Shown here: piece after piece, positions 52,230-60,978 of the stretch
Layout of the letters: each line of letters opens with the position of its first letter
Numbering within the stretch: position 1 is the first letter of the stretch
Assembly (NCBI GenBank): GCA_947488605.1
Contig: CANKZJ010000002.1
Coordinates: 124,001-188,000 of the forward strand
DNA length: 64,000 nt
Origin: an uncultured Paracoccaceae bacterium
Lineage (GTDB): Bacteria > Pseudomonadota > Alphaproteobacteria > Rhodobacterales > Rhodobacteraceae
Reading direction: 5' to 3'
Translations under genes and position numbers: made by a program
Notes under the pieces: generated by a model
The model's database searches: none
Seen by the model: the letters and a program-made list of their open reading frames with translations, nothing else
What the model was told of the DNA's origin: nothing

Positions 52230-53567
52230 ATGGCGCTATCATTGGGACAAAAGGCGGGCTGGGGTCTTGCCGATATGGGCATCGTTGTTTTCGTCATCGT
52301 AAAGCAATTGCTGATCCTGACGTATTTGACGACCGTACTGGGTGTGCCAGTTGGCATCGCAGGTTTTGTCACCACGGCAGTCTTGATCTTCGATATGGTG
52401 ACGGACCCCGTTATTGGCTACCTCAGCGACCGCACGCAAAGTCGCTTTGGCCGCCGCGCCCCTTGGATGTTCATCGGTGTTTTGGTGATGGCTGCCGGGA
52501 TGGTTGGTTTGTTTTCGACACCGGATGGCATGGAAACAACTGGCAATCTGATTTGGGTCATTGGCTTTTTCGTGCTGGCCACGGTTGGTTTTACGATGGT
52601 GGCCATTCCCTATGGCGCGCAATCGGGCGAAATTACGCAAGATCCCAAGGAACGGTCAACTATGACCGGGTTTCGCATGGCGTTCGCGAGTATCGGAATT
52701 CTGATTGGTGGTGCATTGATCCCTGGATTGGCGGGGGACATGGGGTACGCAAGTGCAGCACTTATGGTGACACCTTTGATGGTTGGCGCTGTTTGGATTT
52801 CACTATGGGCGACGCGCCATGCGCCGCGTGTGGAGCAGGCTGCGACAGTGAACTTGTCGGGCATGTTTGGACTGGTTTTCGCAAACAAAGCATTTGTGGT
52901 CCTCGTTCTAATTTACGGTGTCATGACATTGGCCATCGCCATGATCACGGCGGGGCTGCCCTTTGCTGCACTGTATTTGATCATCGATACTGGCGACACG
53001 CCTCTGTCGGATGCCGCCGCAGCGCTCAGCACATTAAGTCTTTTGTTCGCGGCCTTCGTCGTTGGTTCAATCTTGAGCCAAGCGATCTGGGTTTTGCTGT
53101 CGCATCGCCTTGGCAAAGTCGGTGCTTTGGTGCTGGGGCTGTGTCTGTATGTCGTGCTGCTTTACACGCTGCATACGATGCTACCTTCGGTCAATGTAAC
53201 GGTAATTGCAGGCATGTTTGTGTTGGCTGGCATGACGAATGGCGCGTACCAGCAAATCCCTTGGGCGATTTATCCAGATCTCATGGATGTGACGCGCCGA
53301 CAAAGCGGCGCAGCTATCGAAGGCGCGTTTTCGGCGATCTGGCTTTTTGGTCAAAAACTGGCAAACGCGGTTGCGCCTGCCGTCTTGGGTCTTACGCTGT
53401 CGGCGGCAGGATGGCAGGAAACAACGGGCGACATCGTGGCGCAAACCGACGAAGCTTTGGGAGCTTTGCAAATGTCTATTACTCTTATCCCGGCAGGTAT
53501 CTTGATCGTTGCGATCTTGGGTCTGTGGTTGATCTACCGGCCTATGGCGCGGCGCGCCCTTGCGTGA
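52230..53567 (+). CDS. MFS transporter of the glycoside-pentoside-hexuronide type
   Basis: A 445-residue twelve-helix transporter. The start at 52230 follows TGGGAGGGGAC. The GPH signature DMVTDPVIGYLSDRTQSRFG then RRAPWMFIG stands after helix 2, and the internal repeat is seen at YPDLMDVTRRQSGAAIEGAF with an Asp/Arg pair. The substrate could be a sugar-like compound driven by H+ or Na+. It overlaps the next hydrolase gene by 8 nt, so the two form an operon, perhaps an uptake-plus-hydrolysis unit. Confidence 0.88.
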   Translation: MALSLGQKAGWGLADMGIVVFVIVKQLLILTYLTTVLGVPVGIAGFVTTAVLIFDMVTDPVIGYLSDRTQSRFGRRAPWMFIGVLVMAAGMVGLFSTPDGMETTGNLIWVIGFFVLATVGFTMVAIPYGAQSGEITQDPKERSTMTGFRMAFASIGILIGGALIPGLAGDMGYASAALMVTPLMVGAVWISLWATRHAPRVEQAATVNLSGMFGLVFANKAFVVLVLIYGVMTLAIAMITAGLPFAALYLIIDTGDTPLSDAAAALSTLSLLFAAFVVGSILSQAIWVLLSHRLGKVGALVLGLCLYVVLLYTLHTMLPSVNVTVIAGMFVLAGMTNGAYQQIPWAIYPDLMDVTRRQSGAAIEGAFSAIWLFGQKLANAVAPAVLGLTLSAAGWQETTGDIVAQTDEALGALQMSITLIPAGILIVAILGLWLIYRPMARRALA

Positions 53568-54426
53568 TTTGGTAACCATAGAGCAAGAACTTGCCGCATC
53601 CGAGGCACAGGTCCCACACCTGCGGCCGGGATGCGAAAAGCGGATTATTTGGGCGGGCAATGATGCCGTTCAAACCGAATTCTCGGTTGTCTATATCCAC
53701 GGGTTTTCCGCAACAGGAGAAGAACTGAGACCGCTGCCAGATTTGGTGGCTAACGGGTTAGGCGCGAACCTATTTTTCACGCGTTTGAACGGGCACGGCC
53801 AAGACAGTGACGCGATGGGCCGCGCAACGCTGGAAGCCTGGCAAGCTGATGTGTCCGAGGCAATCGAAGTGGCCCAAACCATCGGCCGCAAAGTCGTAAT
53901 TATGGGGTGTTCGACCGGATGCACGCTTGTCACGCTTGCGTTGGCGCGGGGCGCACAAGCTGACGCCGTTATCCATGTGTCGCCAAATTTTGGCCTGCGA
54001 AACAAGGGTGTTCAGTTCTTGCTGGATTTACCTGCATCGCGTCATTGGGCGAAATACGTGGCAGGAAGCGAGCGGTCTTTCACACCGATTAGCGATGCTC
54101 ATAAATCTTATTGGACTGTTCAATATCCTACCGCCGCTGTGCATGTGATGGCAGATGCGGTCGATGCGGCGCGGCAAGTTGATTTGTCAAAAATTACAAC
54201 GCCTGCTTTGTTTTGCTATAACTGCGAAGATCAGGTTGTACATCCATCCGAAATTGAAAAAGTCATGGCCGCTTGGGGTGGTGCCAAACAAGCAATCGTC
54301 CTTGTTCAAACGCCGACTGACGACGAAATGGGGCATGTGATGGCCGGCGATGTGTTCTCACCGGAACAAACGGCACCTTTGGCCGCGCAGATACTCTCGT
54401 GGTTGCAAGGCCTCCCGGACGCTTGA
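53560..54426 (+). CDS. Alpha/beta hydrolase coupled to the MFS gene
   Basis: A 288-residue hydrolase starting with TTG at 53560, inside the end of the transporter gene. The fold elements are FSVVYIHGFSATGEELRPLP, ARLNGHG-like FFTRLNGHGQDS, VVIMGCSTGCTLV with nucleophile Ser118, FCYNCEDQVVHPSEIEK with the acid, and DEMGHVMAG with the His. Monoacylglycerol lipase-like carboxylesterases have this arrangement. Substrate unknown; the operon suggests it acts on what the transporter imports. Confidence 0.82.
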   Translation: MRDLVTIEQELAASEAQVPHLRPGCEKRIIWAGNDAVQTEFSVVYIHGFSATGEELRPLPDLVANGLGANLFFTRLNGHGQDSDAMGRATLEAWQADVSEAIEVAQTIGRKVVIMGCSTGCTLVTLALARGAQADAVIHVSPNFGLRNKGVQFLLDLPASRHWAKYVAGSERSFTPISDAHKSYWTVQYPTAAVHVMADAVDAARQVDLSKITTPALFCYNCEDQVVHPSEIEKVMAAWGGAKQAIVLVQTPTDDEMGHVMAGDVFSPEQTAPLAAQILSWLQGLPDA

Positions 54427-54505
54427 AACACTTGCGATAAACGCCGCAACACGTCACACTCAAAGAAAACCTGAAGGGTTGAGCAGTTGTCTGGGCTTTC
54501 GAAAA

Positions 54506-55222
54506 ATGCCGCGTGAAACGCTGGTAATGATTCCGCCGATGCTATCTGACGGGCGCGTTTTTGCACCTCAGATACAAGTTTTGTCACGCGCGCACGCGGT
54601 GATGGTCGCACCCCCAACTTGCGGGGAGCGGATCGAAGAGATTGCGAGCCAGATCCTGACTTGGTCGCCGTCGAAGTTTGCGCTCTGTGGCATGGGCATG
54701 GGCGGCATGGTCGCGATGGAACTGATGCGCCGTGCCCCGGACCGGATCACACGGATCGCATTGATAAGTACGAACGCGCAAGCGGATACACCAGATGGGG
54801 CCGCAGCACGCGAGCCACATATCATCGCGGCACTTTCGGGGCGGTGGGATGATGTCTTGCAGCACGAGATCAATTCAACATGGATGGCGCCGACAACTGA
54901 CAAAGTCGAATTGGTGCGCCAACTGACCGAGATGGGCCACGATATTGGCGCGACAACCTACGTCAAACAGGCCCGTGCACTTCAGCGTCGTAAAGACCAA
55001 CAAGCGACATTGCGTCAAATCCAGCAGCCAACCGCGATCATTTGTGGGCGACATGACGGGCAATACAGGTTGAAGCGGCATGAGTTTCTAGCCGAACTTG
55101 TGCCGTATGCGAAGCTAGAGATCATCGAAGACGCAGGCTATATTCCAACCGTCGAGGCGCCAGACGCGACAACAGATGCGCTTGATCGCTGGATGGCGCA
55201 GCCGTTGATGCTGCGCATGTAA
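54506..55222 (+). CDS. Alpha/beta-hydrolase fold protein lacking catalytic Ser and His
   Basis: A 238-residue protein with normal fold elements (ETLVMIPPMLSDGRVFAPQI, APDRITRIALISTNAQAD, PTAIICGRHD with Asp184). The nucleophile elbow reads CGMGMGGM, with Gly64 where Ser is expected. The His position is Tyr212 in EDAGYIPTVEAPD, where family members have GHxPxxExP. Both key residues are missing, so it is probably not a hydrolase. It lies just before the PHA depolymerase, convergent with it and only 3 nt apart. It could be a structural or binding protein. Confidence 0.8.
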   Translation: MPRETLVMIPPMLSDGRVFAPQIQVLSRAHAVMVAPPTCGERIEEIASQILTWSPSKFALCGMGMGGMVAMELMRRAPDRITRIALISTNAQADTPDGAAAREPHIIAALSGRWDDVLQHEINSTWMAPTTDKVELVRQLTEMGHDIGATTYVKQARALQRRKDQQATLRQIQQPTAIICGRHDGQYRLKRHEFLAELVPYAKLEIIEDAGYIPTVEAPDATTDALDRWMAQPLMLRM

Positions 55223-55225
55223 GAC

Positions 55226-56497
55226 TTACTTAATGCTTACAACCTTGGCCGATTTGGCCTTTGGTGCGTCCGAGTTTGCGTCGATGAAGTCCAACACCAA
55301 AGGACGGATGTTATTGCGCCAGCTGCGGCCTGCAAAGATGCCGTAGTGGCCTGCACCCGGTTCAAGATGTGCGGCTTTCTTATCCTCAGGCAAACCTGTC
55401 AAAAGGTCCAGCGCAGCAAGGCATTGGCCCGGCGCGGAGATATCATCATCTTCGCCTTCGACGATTTTCACAGCGACCGTTGTGATCTTGCCCATGTCGA
55501 CCTTGTGTCCGGCAACAACAAATTCGTTCTGCGCGATTTCGCGACCTTTAAAGATCCGTTCCACGGTCGAGAGATAAAATTCGGCTGTCATGTCCATCAC
55601 AGCGAGGTACTCGTCGTAGAAGTCGTTATGGCGATCATGCTCGGATGCTTCGCCTTTTGCGACGCGGATAATTTCATCGCGAAATGCGTTTGAATGTGTT
55701 TCGGCATTCATTGAAATGAACGACTGTAGCTGTAGCAGGCCGGGGTAGACCAAACGCCCAACGCCGGAATACTTGAATCCAACACGTTGGATCATCGTCT
55801 CTTCCAACTGACCCATTGTCACAGAACGGCCAAAGTCGGTCACCTCTGTGTGGTTTGCCTCTGGATCAACAGGACCACCGATCAACGTAAGCGAGCGGGG
55901 CTGCGCATCTGGATCGAGTTCAGCAAGATAAGCGGTCGCAGCCAGCGCAAGTGGTACAGGCTGGCATACTGCGATCACGTGGATGTCTGATCCAAGCGCA
56001 CGCATGAAGTCCATCAGGTACAGCGTGTAATCTTCGATATCGAATTTGCCAGCGCTGACAGGGATGTCGCGCGCATTGTGCCAATCGGTGATGTAGACGT
56101 CTGCGTCCGGCAGCAAGCTGATCACTGTTTTGCGCAGCAGTGTCGCATAATGCCCGGACATAGGTGCCACCACCATAACGCGGCGCTTGCTTGGTTTGCG
56201 GCCCGGCATTGTGAAATGGATCAGATCACCAAATGGTTTCTCGACCACTGTTTCAACAACAACTGGATAGTCTTTGCCGTTTGCGCCGCTGACAGGTGGG
56301 ATATTCCAATCAGGTTTCATCACCATGCGGGCAAATGTGCGTTCAGTGACTTCGCCCCAGGCTTGCAGCCAATCCATTGCGGGGTTCGCACCCCAAGACA
56401 TCACAGGATAAGATGCGTATGCTCGTGCTGTCGCACCCATCCACTGATTAGTGTTACGTATGCTTTCCATCAGGTCGTAGGTCATCATATACTTCAT
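55226..56497 (-). CDS. phaZ: Intracellular polyhydroxyalkanoate depolymerase
   Basis: PhaZ degrades intracellular PHA granules to hydroxyacids or oligomers. The 423-residue product starts at ATG 56497 behind GGAGA; the 64 codons of open frame upstream lie in the phaC promoter region and are not coding. The nucleophile is Cys178 in IAVCQPVPLALAA, as in the Cys-type depolymerases of Ralstonia. Other blocks are VAPMSGHYATLLRKTVISLL, ITDWHNARDIP and HLEPGAGHYGIFAGRSW (His). It is divergent from phaC and shares its operator. Confidence 0.93.
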   Translation of the reverse strand: MKYMMTYDLMESIRNTNQWMGATARAYASYPVMSWGANPAMDWLQAWGEVTERTFARMVMKPDWNIPPVSGANGKDYPVVVETVVEKPFGDLIHFTMPGRKPSKRRVMVVAPMSGHYATLLRKTVISLLPDADVYITDWHNARDIPVSAGKFDIEDYTLYLMDFMRALGSDIHVIAVCQPVPLALAATAYLAELDPDAQPRSLTLIGGPVDPEANHTEVTDFGRSVTMGQLEETMIQRVGFKYSGVGRLVYPGLLQLQSFISMNAETHSNAFRDEIIRVAKGEASEHDRHNDFYDEYLAVMDMTAEFYLSTVERIFKGREIAQNEFVVAGHKVDMGKITTVAVKIVEGEDDDISAPGQCLAALDLLTGLPEDKKAAHLEPGAGHYGIFAGRSWRNNIRPLVLDFIDANSDAPKAKSAKVVSIK

Positions 56498-56528
56498 TAC
56501 GTCGATCTCCGATGGGTACGCGCAGATT

Positions 56529-56546
56529 ATGCTGCAGGTGCAGCAT
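56529..56546. promoter_or_regulatory. PhaR box in the phaZ-phaC intergenic region
   Basis: A perfect palindrome: ATGCTGCA, a GG centre, TGCAGCAT. It matches the CTGC-N3/4-GCAG type site to which PhaR binds in Paracoccus. The site lies 19 nt upstream of the phaC ATG and 32 nt upstream of the phaZ start, so PhaR binding could control both genes. Confidence 0.75.
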
Positions 56547-56564
56547 AGGCATAGGAATGTTAAA

Positions 56565-58361
56565 ATGACAACAAACGATTTAGAGCAAGCGGGCGTTGCA
56601 GGCACAAATGTCGCAAAACTCGAAGCGAATTTAGCGCGGGTCGAAGAGCTCACGCAACGTTTGTTGAGCGTCATGGGGCAGGGGCGCAAAGTAGCCCCCT
56701 CGCTGCAAGGACCGAGCCAAGAGCTCTATGTCAAAGCAGCCACTGCTTATATGACTGAAATGATGCACAATCCAGCCAAGTTGATCGAGCATCAACTGGA
56801 GTTTTGGGGCAAGTCAGTCAAACATTATGTCGAAGCGCAGCACCTTTTGGCGCAAGGAAAGCTTGAGGCGCCAACAGATGAAACGCCAAAGGACCGGCGT
56901 TTTTCACATGAACTTTGGGATACGAACCCCTACTTCAACTTCATCAAGCAACAGTATTTGATGAACGCTTCTGCAGTGCAGCAAGCCGTTGAGGACATCG
57001 ACACGCTTGATTCTGAAGAAAAGAAGCGGCTGCGTTATTTCAGCCAGCAATTGGTTGATATGATCAGCCCCACCAATTTCCTGCCCACAAATCCAGAAGC
57101 TTTGGCGTTGGCCGCTGAAACCGAAGGCGAAAGCCTCGTGGCGGGTCTGGAAAACATGATCGCTGATTTGGAAGCCAATGACGGTGACCTTGTTGTCACC
57201 CTGGCGGACAAGAATGCGTTCACTTTGGGCGAGAACCTCGCAACGACACCTGGATCGGTCGTGTTCCGCAATCATATGTTTGAGCTGATCCAATACGCGC
57301 CAAGCACTGAGAAGGTGTATGAAACACCCCTCATTATTTTTCCACCGTGGATCAATAAATTCTACATTATGGATCTTAAGCCGCAAAACAGCCTGATCAA
57401 ATGGGCGGTGGCACAAGGGTATACCGTATTTGTCGTTTCTTGGGTGAACCCGGATGCCGGGTACCGTGACACATCAATGACCGACTATGTCGAAGACGGG
57501 TATTTGGCTGCGTTCAAAGAGGTCAAAGAGATTTGTGGCGTCAAGAAAGTGAATGCGGTTGGATACTGTATCGCAGGCACGACGCTTTCGCTCACGCTGG
57601 CTTTGATGAAAAAGCGCAAGGACACGTCCGTAAACAGTGCCACCTTCTTTACGACGTTGACCGATTTTTCGGACCGTGGTGAAGTCGGTGTGTTCCTGGA
57701 CGATGATTTTATCGATGGGATCGAAGACGAAGTGGACGAAAGCGGGATGCTCGATTCCTTCTTTATGTCGCGTACGTTTTCTTACCTACGCTCCAATGAC
57801 CTGATCTATGGGCCTGCGATCAAAAGCTATATGATGGGCAAGGCACCACCTGCATTTGATTTACTTTATTGGAACGGTGACGGAACGAACCTGCCTGCCA
57901 AGATGTCTGTTGAATATCTGCGTGGTCTTTGCCAGCACGACAAATTCGCGACAGATGGGTTTGAGGTCGCTGGCGAGACCGTGAAGCTGAAAGAGGTGAC
58001 CGTGCCGGTTTGTGCGATCGCATGTGAGACCGATCACATTGCAGCGTGGAAGAGCAGCTACAATGGGATCGCGCAAATGGGATCGAAGGATAAAACCTTT
58101 ATCCTGTCTGAGAGTGGGCATATCGCGGGGATCATCAACCCACCCACAAAAAACAAATATGGACACTATACCAATCCCGAACTCGGGCTCACGGCTGACG
58201 ATTGGTTGGCTGCGGCTGACAAACATGAAGGGTCATGGTGGCCACGTTGGGATGCTTGGTTGTCCAAAAAATCGGGCAAAAAAACCGATGCACGCGAGCC
58301 GGGAGACGACAAACACCCTATCCTGGCGCCGGCACCGGGGACTTACGTCATCAATAAGTAG
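56565..58361 (+). CDS. phaC: Class I PHA synthase
   Basis: PhaC polymerises (R)-3-hydroxyacyl-CoA to PHA at the granule surface. The 598 residues start at ATG 56565 and have the PhaC N-terminal domain (about 1-230) plus an alpha/beta-hydrolase domain. The catalytic Cys is Cys335 in VGYCIAGTTLSL, the acid is in ACETDHIAAWKSSYNG and the His in ESGHIAGIINPP. WINKFYIMDLKPQNSLIKWA is the conserved class I block. No partner PhaE/PhaR of class III/IV is present, so it is class I. Confidence 0.96.
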   Translation: MTTNDLEQAGVAGTNVAKLEANLARVEELTQRLLSVMGQGRKVAPSLQGPSQELYVKAATAYMTEMMHNPAKLIEHQLEFWGKSVKHYVEAQHLLAQGKLEAPTDETPKDRRFSHELWDTNPYFNFIKQQYLMNASAVQQAVEDIDTLDSEEKKRLRYFSQQLVDMISPTNFLPTNPEALALAAETEGESLVAGLENMIADLEANDGDLVVTLADKNAFTLGENLATTPGSVVFRNHMFELIQYAPSTEKVYETPLIIFPPWINKFYIMDLKPQNSLIKWAVAQGYTVFVVSWVNPDAGYRDTSMTDYVEDGYLAAFKEVKEICGVKKVNAVGYCIAGTTLSLTLALMKKRKDTSVNSATFFTTLTDFSDRGEVGVFLDDDFIDGIEDEVDESGMLDSFFMSRTFSYLRSNDLIYGPAIKSYMMGKAPPAFDLLYWNGDGTNLPAKMSVEYLRGLCQHDKFATDGFEVAGETVKLKEVTVPVCAIACETDHIAAWKSSYNGIAQMGSKDKTFILSESGHIAGIINPPTKNKYGHYTNPELGLTADDWLAAADKHEGSWWPRWDAWLSKKSGKKTDAREPGDDKHPILAPAPGTYVINK

Positions 58362-58380
58362 CGGTTATTCCAAGGAAATT

Positions 58381-58444
58381 TGCATATGCAGAAAATATTT
58401 ATGCTGCAGTGCAGAAAAATACTTGAAATGCTGCACTGCAGCAT
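58381..58444. promoter_or_regulatory. PhaR box array before phaP
   Basis: Three palindromic sites of the TGC/GCA kind stand in tandem: TGCATATGCA (58381-58390), ATGCTGCAGTGCAG (58401-58414) and ATGCTGCACTGCAGCAT (58428-58444). The third is nearly perfect over 17 bp. They lie 60-125 nt upstream of the phaP start, typical for PhaR control of the phasin gene. Confidence 0.7.
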
Positions 58445-58506
58445 GCATATTGGTGTCACAAGATAACAGCGGGTGTTCCCCGCACCCAACCCGAAAGGCT
58501 GATACA

Positions 58507-58956
58507 ATGGCTGCTAAAGCACAAGACTTCACCGCGATCTTCAAAGACATGACAGACGCGTTCCCAGTAGACACAAAAGCAATGGAAGAGCAGTTCAAGA
58601 ACCAGACTGCTATGGCCGAGAAAATGTCCGCAGTCGCAATCGACGCTGCTGGCAAATCTGCTGAGCTGTCCGCAAAGTGGACACAGGACACACTTGCTAA
58701 AGTAGAAGCAATGTCCAAATCAAAGGCAGAGCCTGCTGACTATGCAAAAGCAATGACAGATTTCGCATCTGCATCTGCCGAGACTGCTGCAGAGCACATG
58801 GCTGCTTTCGCTGAAATCGCGAAAAAAGTTCAGACACAGACTATGGAGCTGGTCATGGCTGCAGGCAAAGACATGTCCGAGGACATGACTGCTGCTGCTA
58901 AGAAAGCTCAGACCGAGCTGACAGCTGCTGCCAAGAAAGCAACTGCTGCTAAGTAA
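58507..58956 (+). CDS. phaP: Phasin, PHA granule-associated protein
   Basis: A 149-residue, Ala/Lys/Met-rich, almost entirely helical phasin covering PHA granules. AQDFTAIFKDMTDAFPVD opens it; KMSAVAIDAAGKSAELSAKW, FASASAETAAEHMAAFAEIA and TAAAKKAQTELTAAAKKATA are amphipathic stretches. The codon use (GCT for Ala, AAA for Lys) differs from nearby genes and suits high expression. The start at 58507 follows GAAAGG. A strong terminator follows, and the tandem PhaR boxes stand upstream. Confidence 0.93.
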   Translation: MAAKAQDFTAIFKDMTDAFPVDTKAMEEQFKNQTAMAEKMSAVAIDAAGKSAELSAKWTQDTLAKVEAMSKSKAEPADYAKAMTDFASASAETAAEHMAAFAEIAKKVQTQTMELVMAAGKDMSEDMTAAAKKAQTELTAAAKKATAAK

Positions 58957-58993
58957 GTTAAATCGCCCTTACCTCCCTAGGGGTTAGATTTTG

Positions 58994-59024
58994 AAAGACG
59001 GTTCGCGAAAGCGGGCCGTCTTTT
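58994..59024 (+). terminator. Intrinsic terminator of phaP
   Basis: AAAGACGG and CCGTCTTT pair around a loop that itself contains CGC-GAAA-GCG, then TTTTG follows. It separates phaP from phaR. Confidence 0.8.
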
Positions 59025-59073
59025 GTTTTGCGCTATTATGCTTTCTTTTTGCGCAGACGCGGCATAGGCTTCT

Positions 59074-59087
59074 CTGCACTGCAACAT
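59074..59087. promoter_or_regulatory. PhaR box upstream of phaR
   Basis: CTGCACTGCAACAT contains TGCACTGCA, the same core as the phaP boxes, and lies only 16 nt before the phaR start. It suggests autoregulation of phaR. Confidence 0.6.
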
Positions 59088-59103
59088 CTCCGGAGAGATA
59101 CCC

Positions 59104-59652
59104 ATGGCCGACACCAACAAACCGCTGCTAATTAAGCGCTACGCGAGCCGCCGTCTCTATAATACCGAAACGAGCGATTATGTGACACTTGAAGATATTG
59201 CGATCTTTATCCGTGAAGGCCGTGAGGTTCAGATCGTCGATCTGAAATCCGGTGATGATCTGACCCGCCAATATCTGTTGCAAATTATCGCAGAGCACGA
59301 AAGCCGTGGCGAAAGTGTGTTGCCTGTTGATGTGCTGACCGATTTGGTGCGCAGCTATACCAGCCAAGCCGCGTCAGTTGTGCCGCAGTTTTTGCAAGCC
59401 AGCTTTGATATGCTACGCGACGGTCAAACCAAAGCGATGGAGAATATTGGCAAGGCAAGCCCAATCGCCAACATGCCCGGATTTGAAGCGATGCGTGCGC
59501 AGCAAGAGGCATTTTTCAAGGCGATGACTGGTGGCATTGTGCCAGGCGCTTCTGCCGCGGATGCAAGCAGCAAAGATGAAGAAGATGATCTTGGCCAGAT
59601 CAAGGATCAGTTGGCCGCACTCCAAGAAAAACTGTCGAAAATGGGAAAGTAG
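59104..59652 (+). CDS. phaR: PHA synthesis repressor PhaR
   Basis: PhaR represses phaP and phaC and is released when it binds PHA granules. The 182-residue protein begins with the PHB_acc_N domain, PLLIKRYASRRLYNTETSDY and VTLEDIAIFIREGREVQIVD, followed by DLTRQYLLQIIAEHE and PQFLQASFDMLRDGQTKAME. A coiled, acidic C-terminus (EEDDLGQIKDQLAALQEKLS) fits oligomerisation. It completes the locus phaZ/phaC-phaP-phaR. Confidence 0.95.
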   Translation: MADTNKPLLIKRYASRRLYNTETSDYVTLEDIAIFIREGREVQIVDLKSGDDLTRQYLLQIIAEHESRGESVLPVDVLTDLVRSYTSQAASVVPQFLQASFDMLRDGQTKAMENIGKASPIANMPGFEAMRAQQEAFFKAMTGGIVPGASAADASSKDEEDDLGQIKDQLAALQEKLSKMGK

Positions 59653-59673
59653 GGCGGTACCTTACTGCCGCTA

Positions 59674-60978
59674 CTAAACGCCCAACCGATCACGCATTGA
59701 ATACCACGTCATTGCAAGTTTCAGCAAAGGAGCGCGAAATGCGGCACCGCCGGGAAAGCTTGGCGTGTTCAAATTGGCCAGCGTATCGAAACGCCCCGCC
59801 TGACCCGCGATAGCCTCTGCCATGACTTTGCCCGCAAAGCCCGACAACGCGACCCCGTGACCGGAGTATCCGCCCGCCGAGACGATGTTCGGGCTGACGC
59901 GCATCACGGCAGGCATCCGCGACATTGTCATGCCCAAGGTGCCACCCCAGGAATAGTCTATTTTGACACCTTCAAGCTGCGGAAAAAGCGTGGTGATGCG
60001 TTTGCGGATCACCGTGCTGATATCGTCAGGAAAGACCAGTGAATAGCTGGGGCGTCCGCCAAACAACAGCCGCTTATCCTCGGACAGTCGGAAGTAGTTC
60101 ACGACCCATTTGCTATCGACAACAGCGACATCCTGACCGAAAATCGCGTCTGCACGATCTCCCAGTGGCTCAGTCGCGCAGATAAAACTGTTGAGCGGCA
60201 AGACCCGTGCGGCCACTTTACGTTCAAGGTTTGGCATATACCCGTTGCCCGCAAGGATCACATGCCGGGCTTTGACCTGCCCTTTGTTCGTCCGCACAAT
60301 TGCCGGGTCTCCTTTGGTGATGGCGTGGACTTCTGCACGCTCAAAAATGCGGGCGCCTGCGGCTTCTGCCAGACGTGCCAACCCAAAGGCGTAGCGCAAG
60401 GGGTGGATGTGACCCGCACCCATATCCAGCAGTCCACTTTTATAAAGTGGTGATTTCACCAGTGCTTGCATTTCGCCCGTGTCGCACATGCGCGCTTGAT
60501 CATAGCCATAGGCCGTGTTCAGAAATTCGACTTCTTTTGCATCTTCGGCGGCGTCTTGCGAGGTGTAGCCGCCATGAACGAGGCCTGCCGTATAACGGGC
60601 TTCGGGAACATGGTTTTGGCAGATATCGCGCAAGTCGGACTTCGCTTCTTCTGCGAGATCCCAAAGCGCTCTTGCTTGCTCTGTGCCATACTCTTTTTGA
60701 ATGGATAACTGACCACTGTTGTAGCCTGTACAAACTTGGCCGCCGTTCCGACCCGATGCGCCAAACCCTGCGCGATGGGCATCAAGAACCACAACGTCCA
60801 AGCCTTTTTGCGCCAGATGCCGTGCTGCGGATAATCCGGTGAAACCAGCCCCAACAATGCAAACATCGGCCTGCGTTTCACCGTAAAGTGGCGCGCGTTC
60901 GTCTGGAATATCTGCCGATGCTGCGTACCAGCTATCTGGGAACTGTCCGGGGCGGTCGTTGCGGTAAAGTGGGTTCAC
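59674..60978 (-). CDS. FAD-dependent amine oxidoreductase (PuuB-like)
   Basis: A 434-residue DAO-family flavoprotein with the dinucleotide motif VCIVGAGFTGLSAARHLAQ and GRNGGQVCTGYNSGQLS. The later blocks are VILAGNGYMPNLE, FGGRPSYS and GGYSGHGVALSGFAGKVMAE. In E. coli, PuuB oxidises gamma-glutamylputrescine. The start is GTG, overlapping the amidotransferase stop (GTGA). It is the last gene of this catabolic operon in the window; it may act on gamma-glutamylated amines, but the exact amine is unknown. Confidence 0.86.
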   Translation of the reverse strand: MNPLYRNDRPGQFPDSWYAASADIPDERAPLYGETQADVCIVGAGFTGLSAARHLAQKGLDVVVLDAHRAGFGASGRNGGQVCTGYNSGQLSIQKEYGTEQARALWDLAEEAKSDLRDICQNHVPEARYTAGLVHGGYTSQDAAEDAKEVEFLNTAYGYDQARMCDTGEMQALVKSPLYKSGLLDMGAGHIHPLRYAFGLARLAEAAGARIFERAEVHAITKGDPAIVRTNKGQVKARHVILAGNGYMPNLERKVAARVLPLNSFICATEPLGDRADAIFGQDVAVVDSKWVVNYFRLSEDKRLLFGGRPSYSLVFPDDISTVIRKRITTLFPQLEGVKIDYSWGGTLGMTMSRMPAVMRVSPNIVSAGGYSGHGVALSGFAGKVMAEAIAGQAGRFDTLANLNTPSFPGGAAFRAPLLKLAMTWYSMRDRLGV

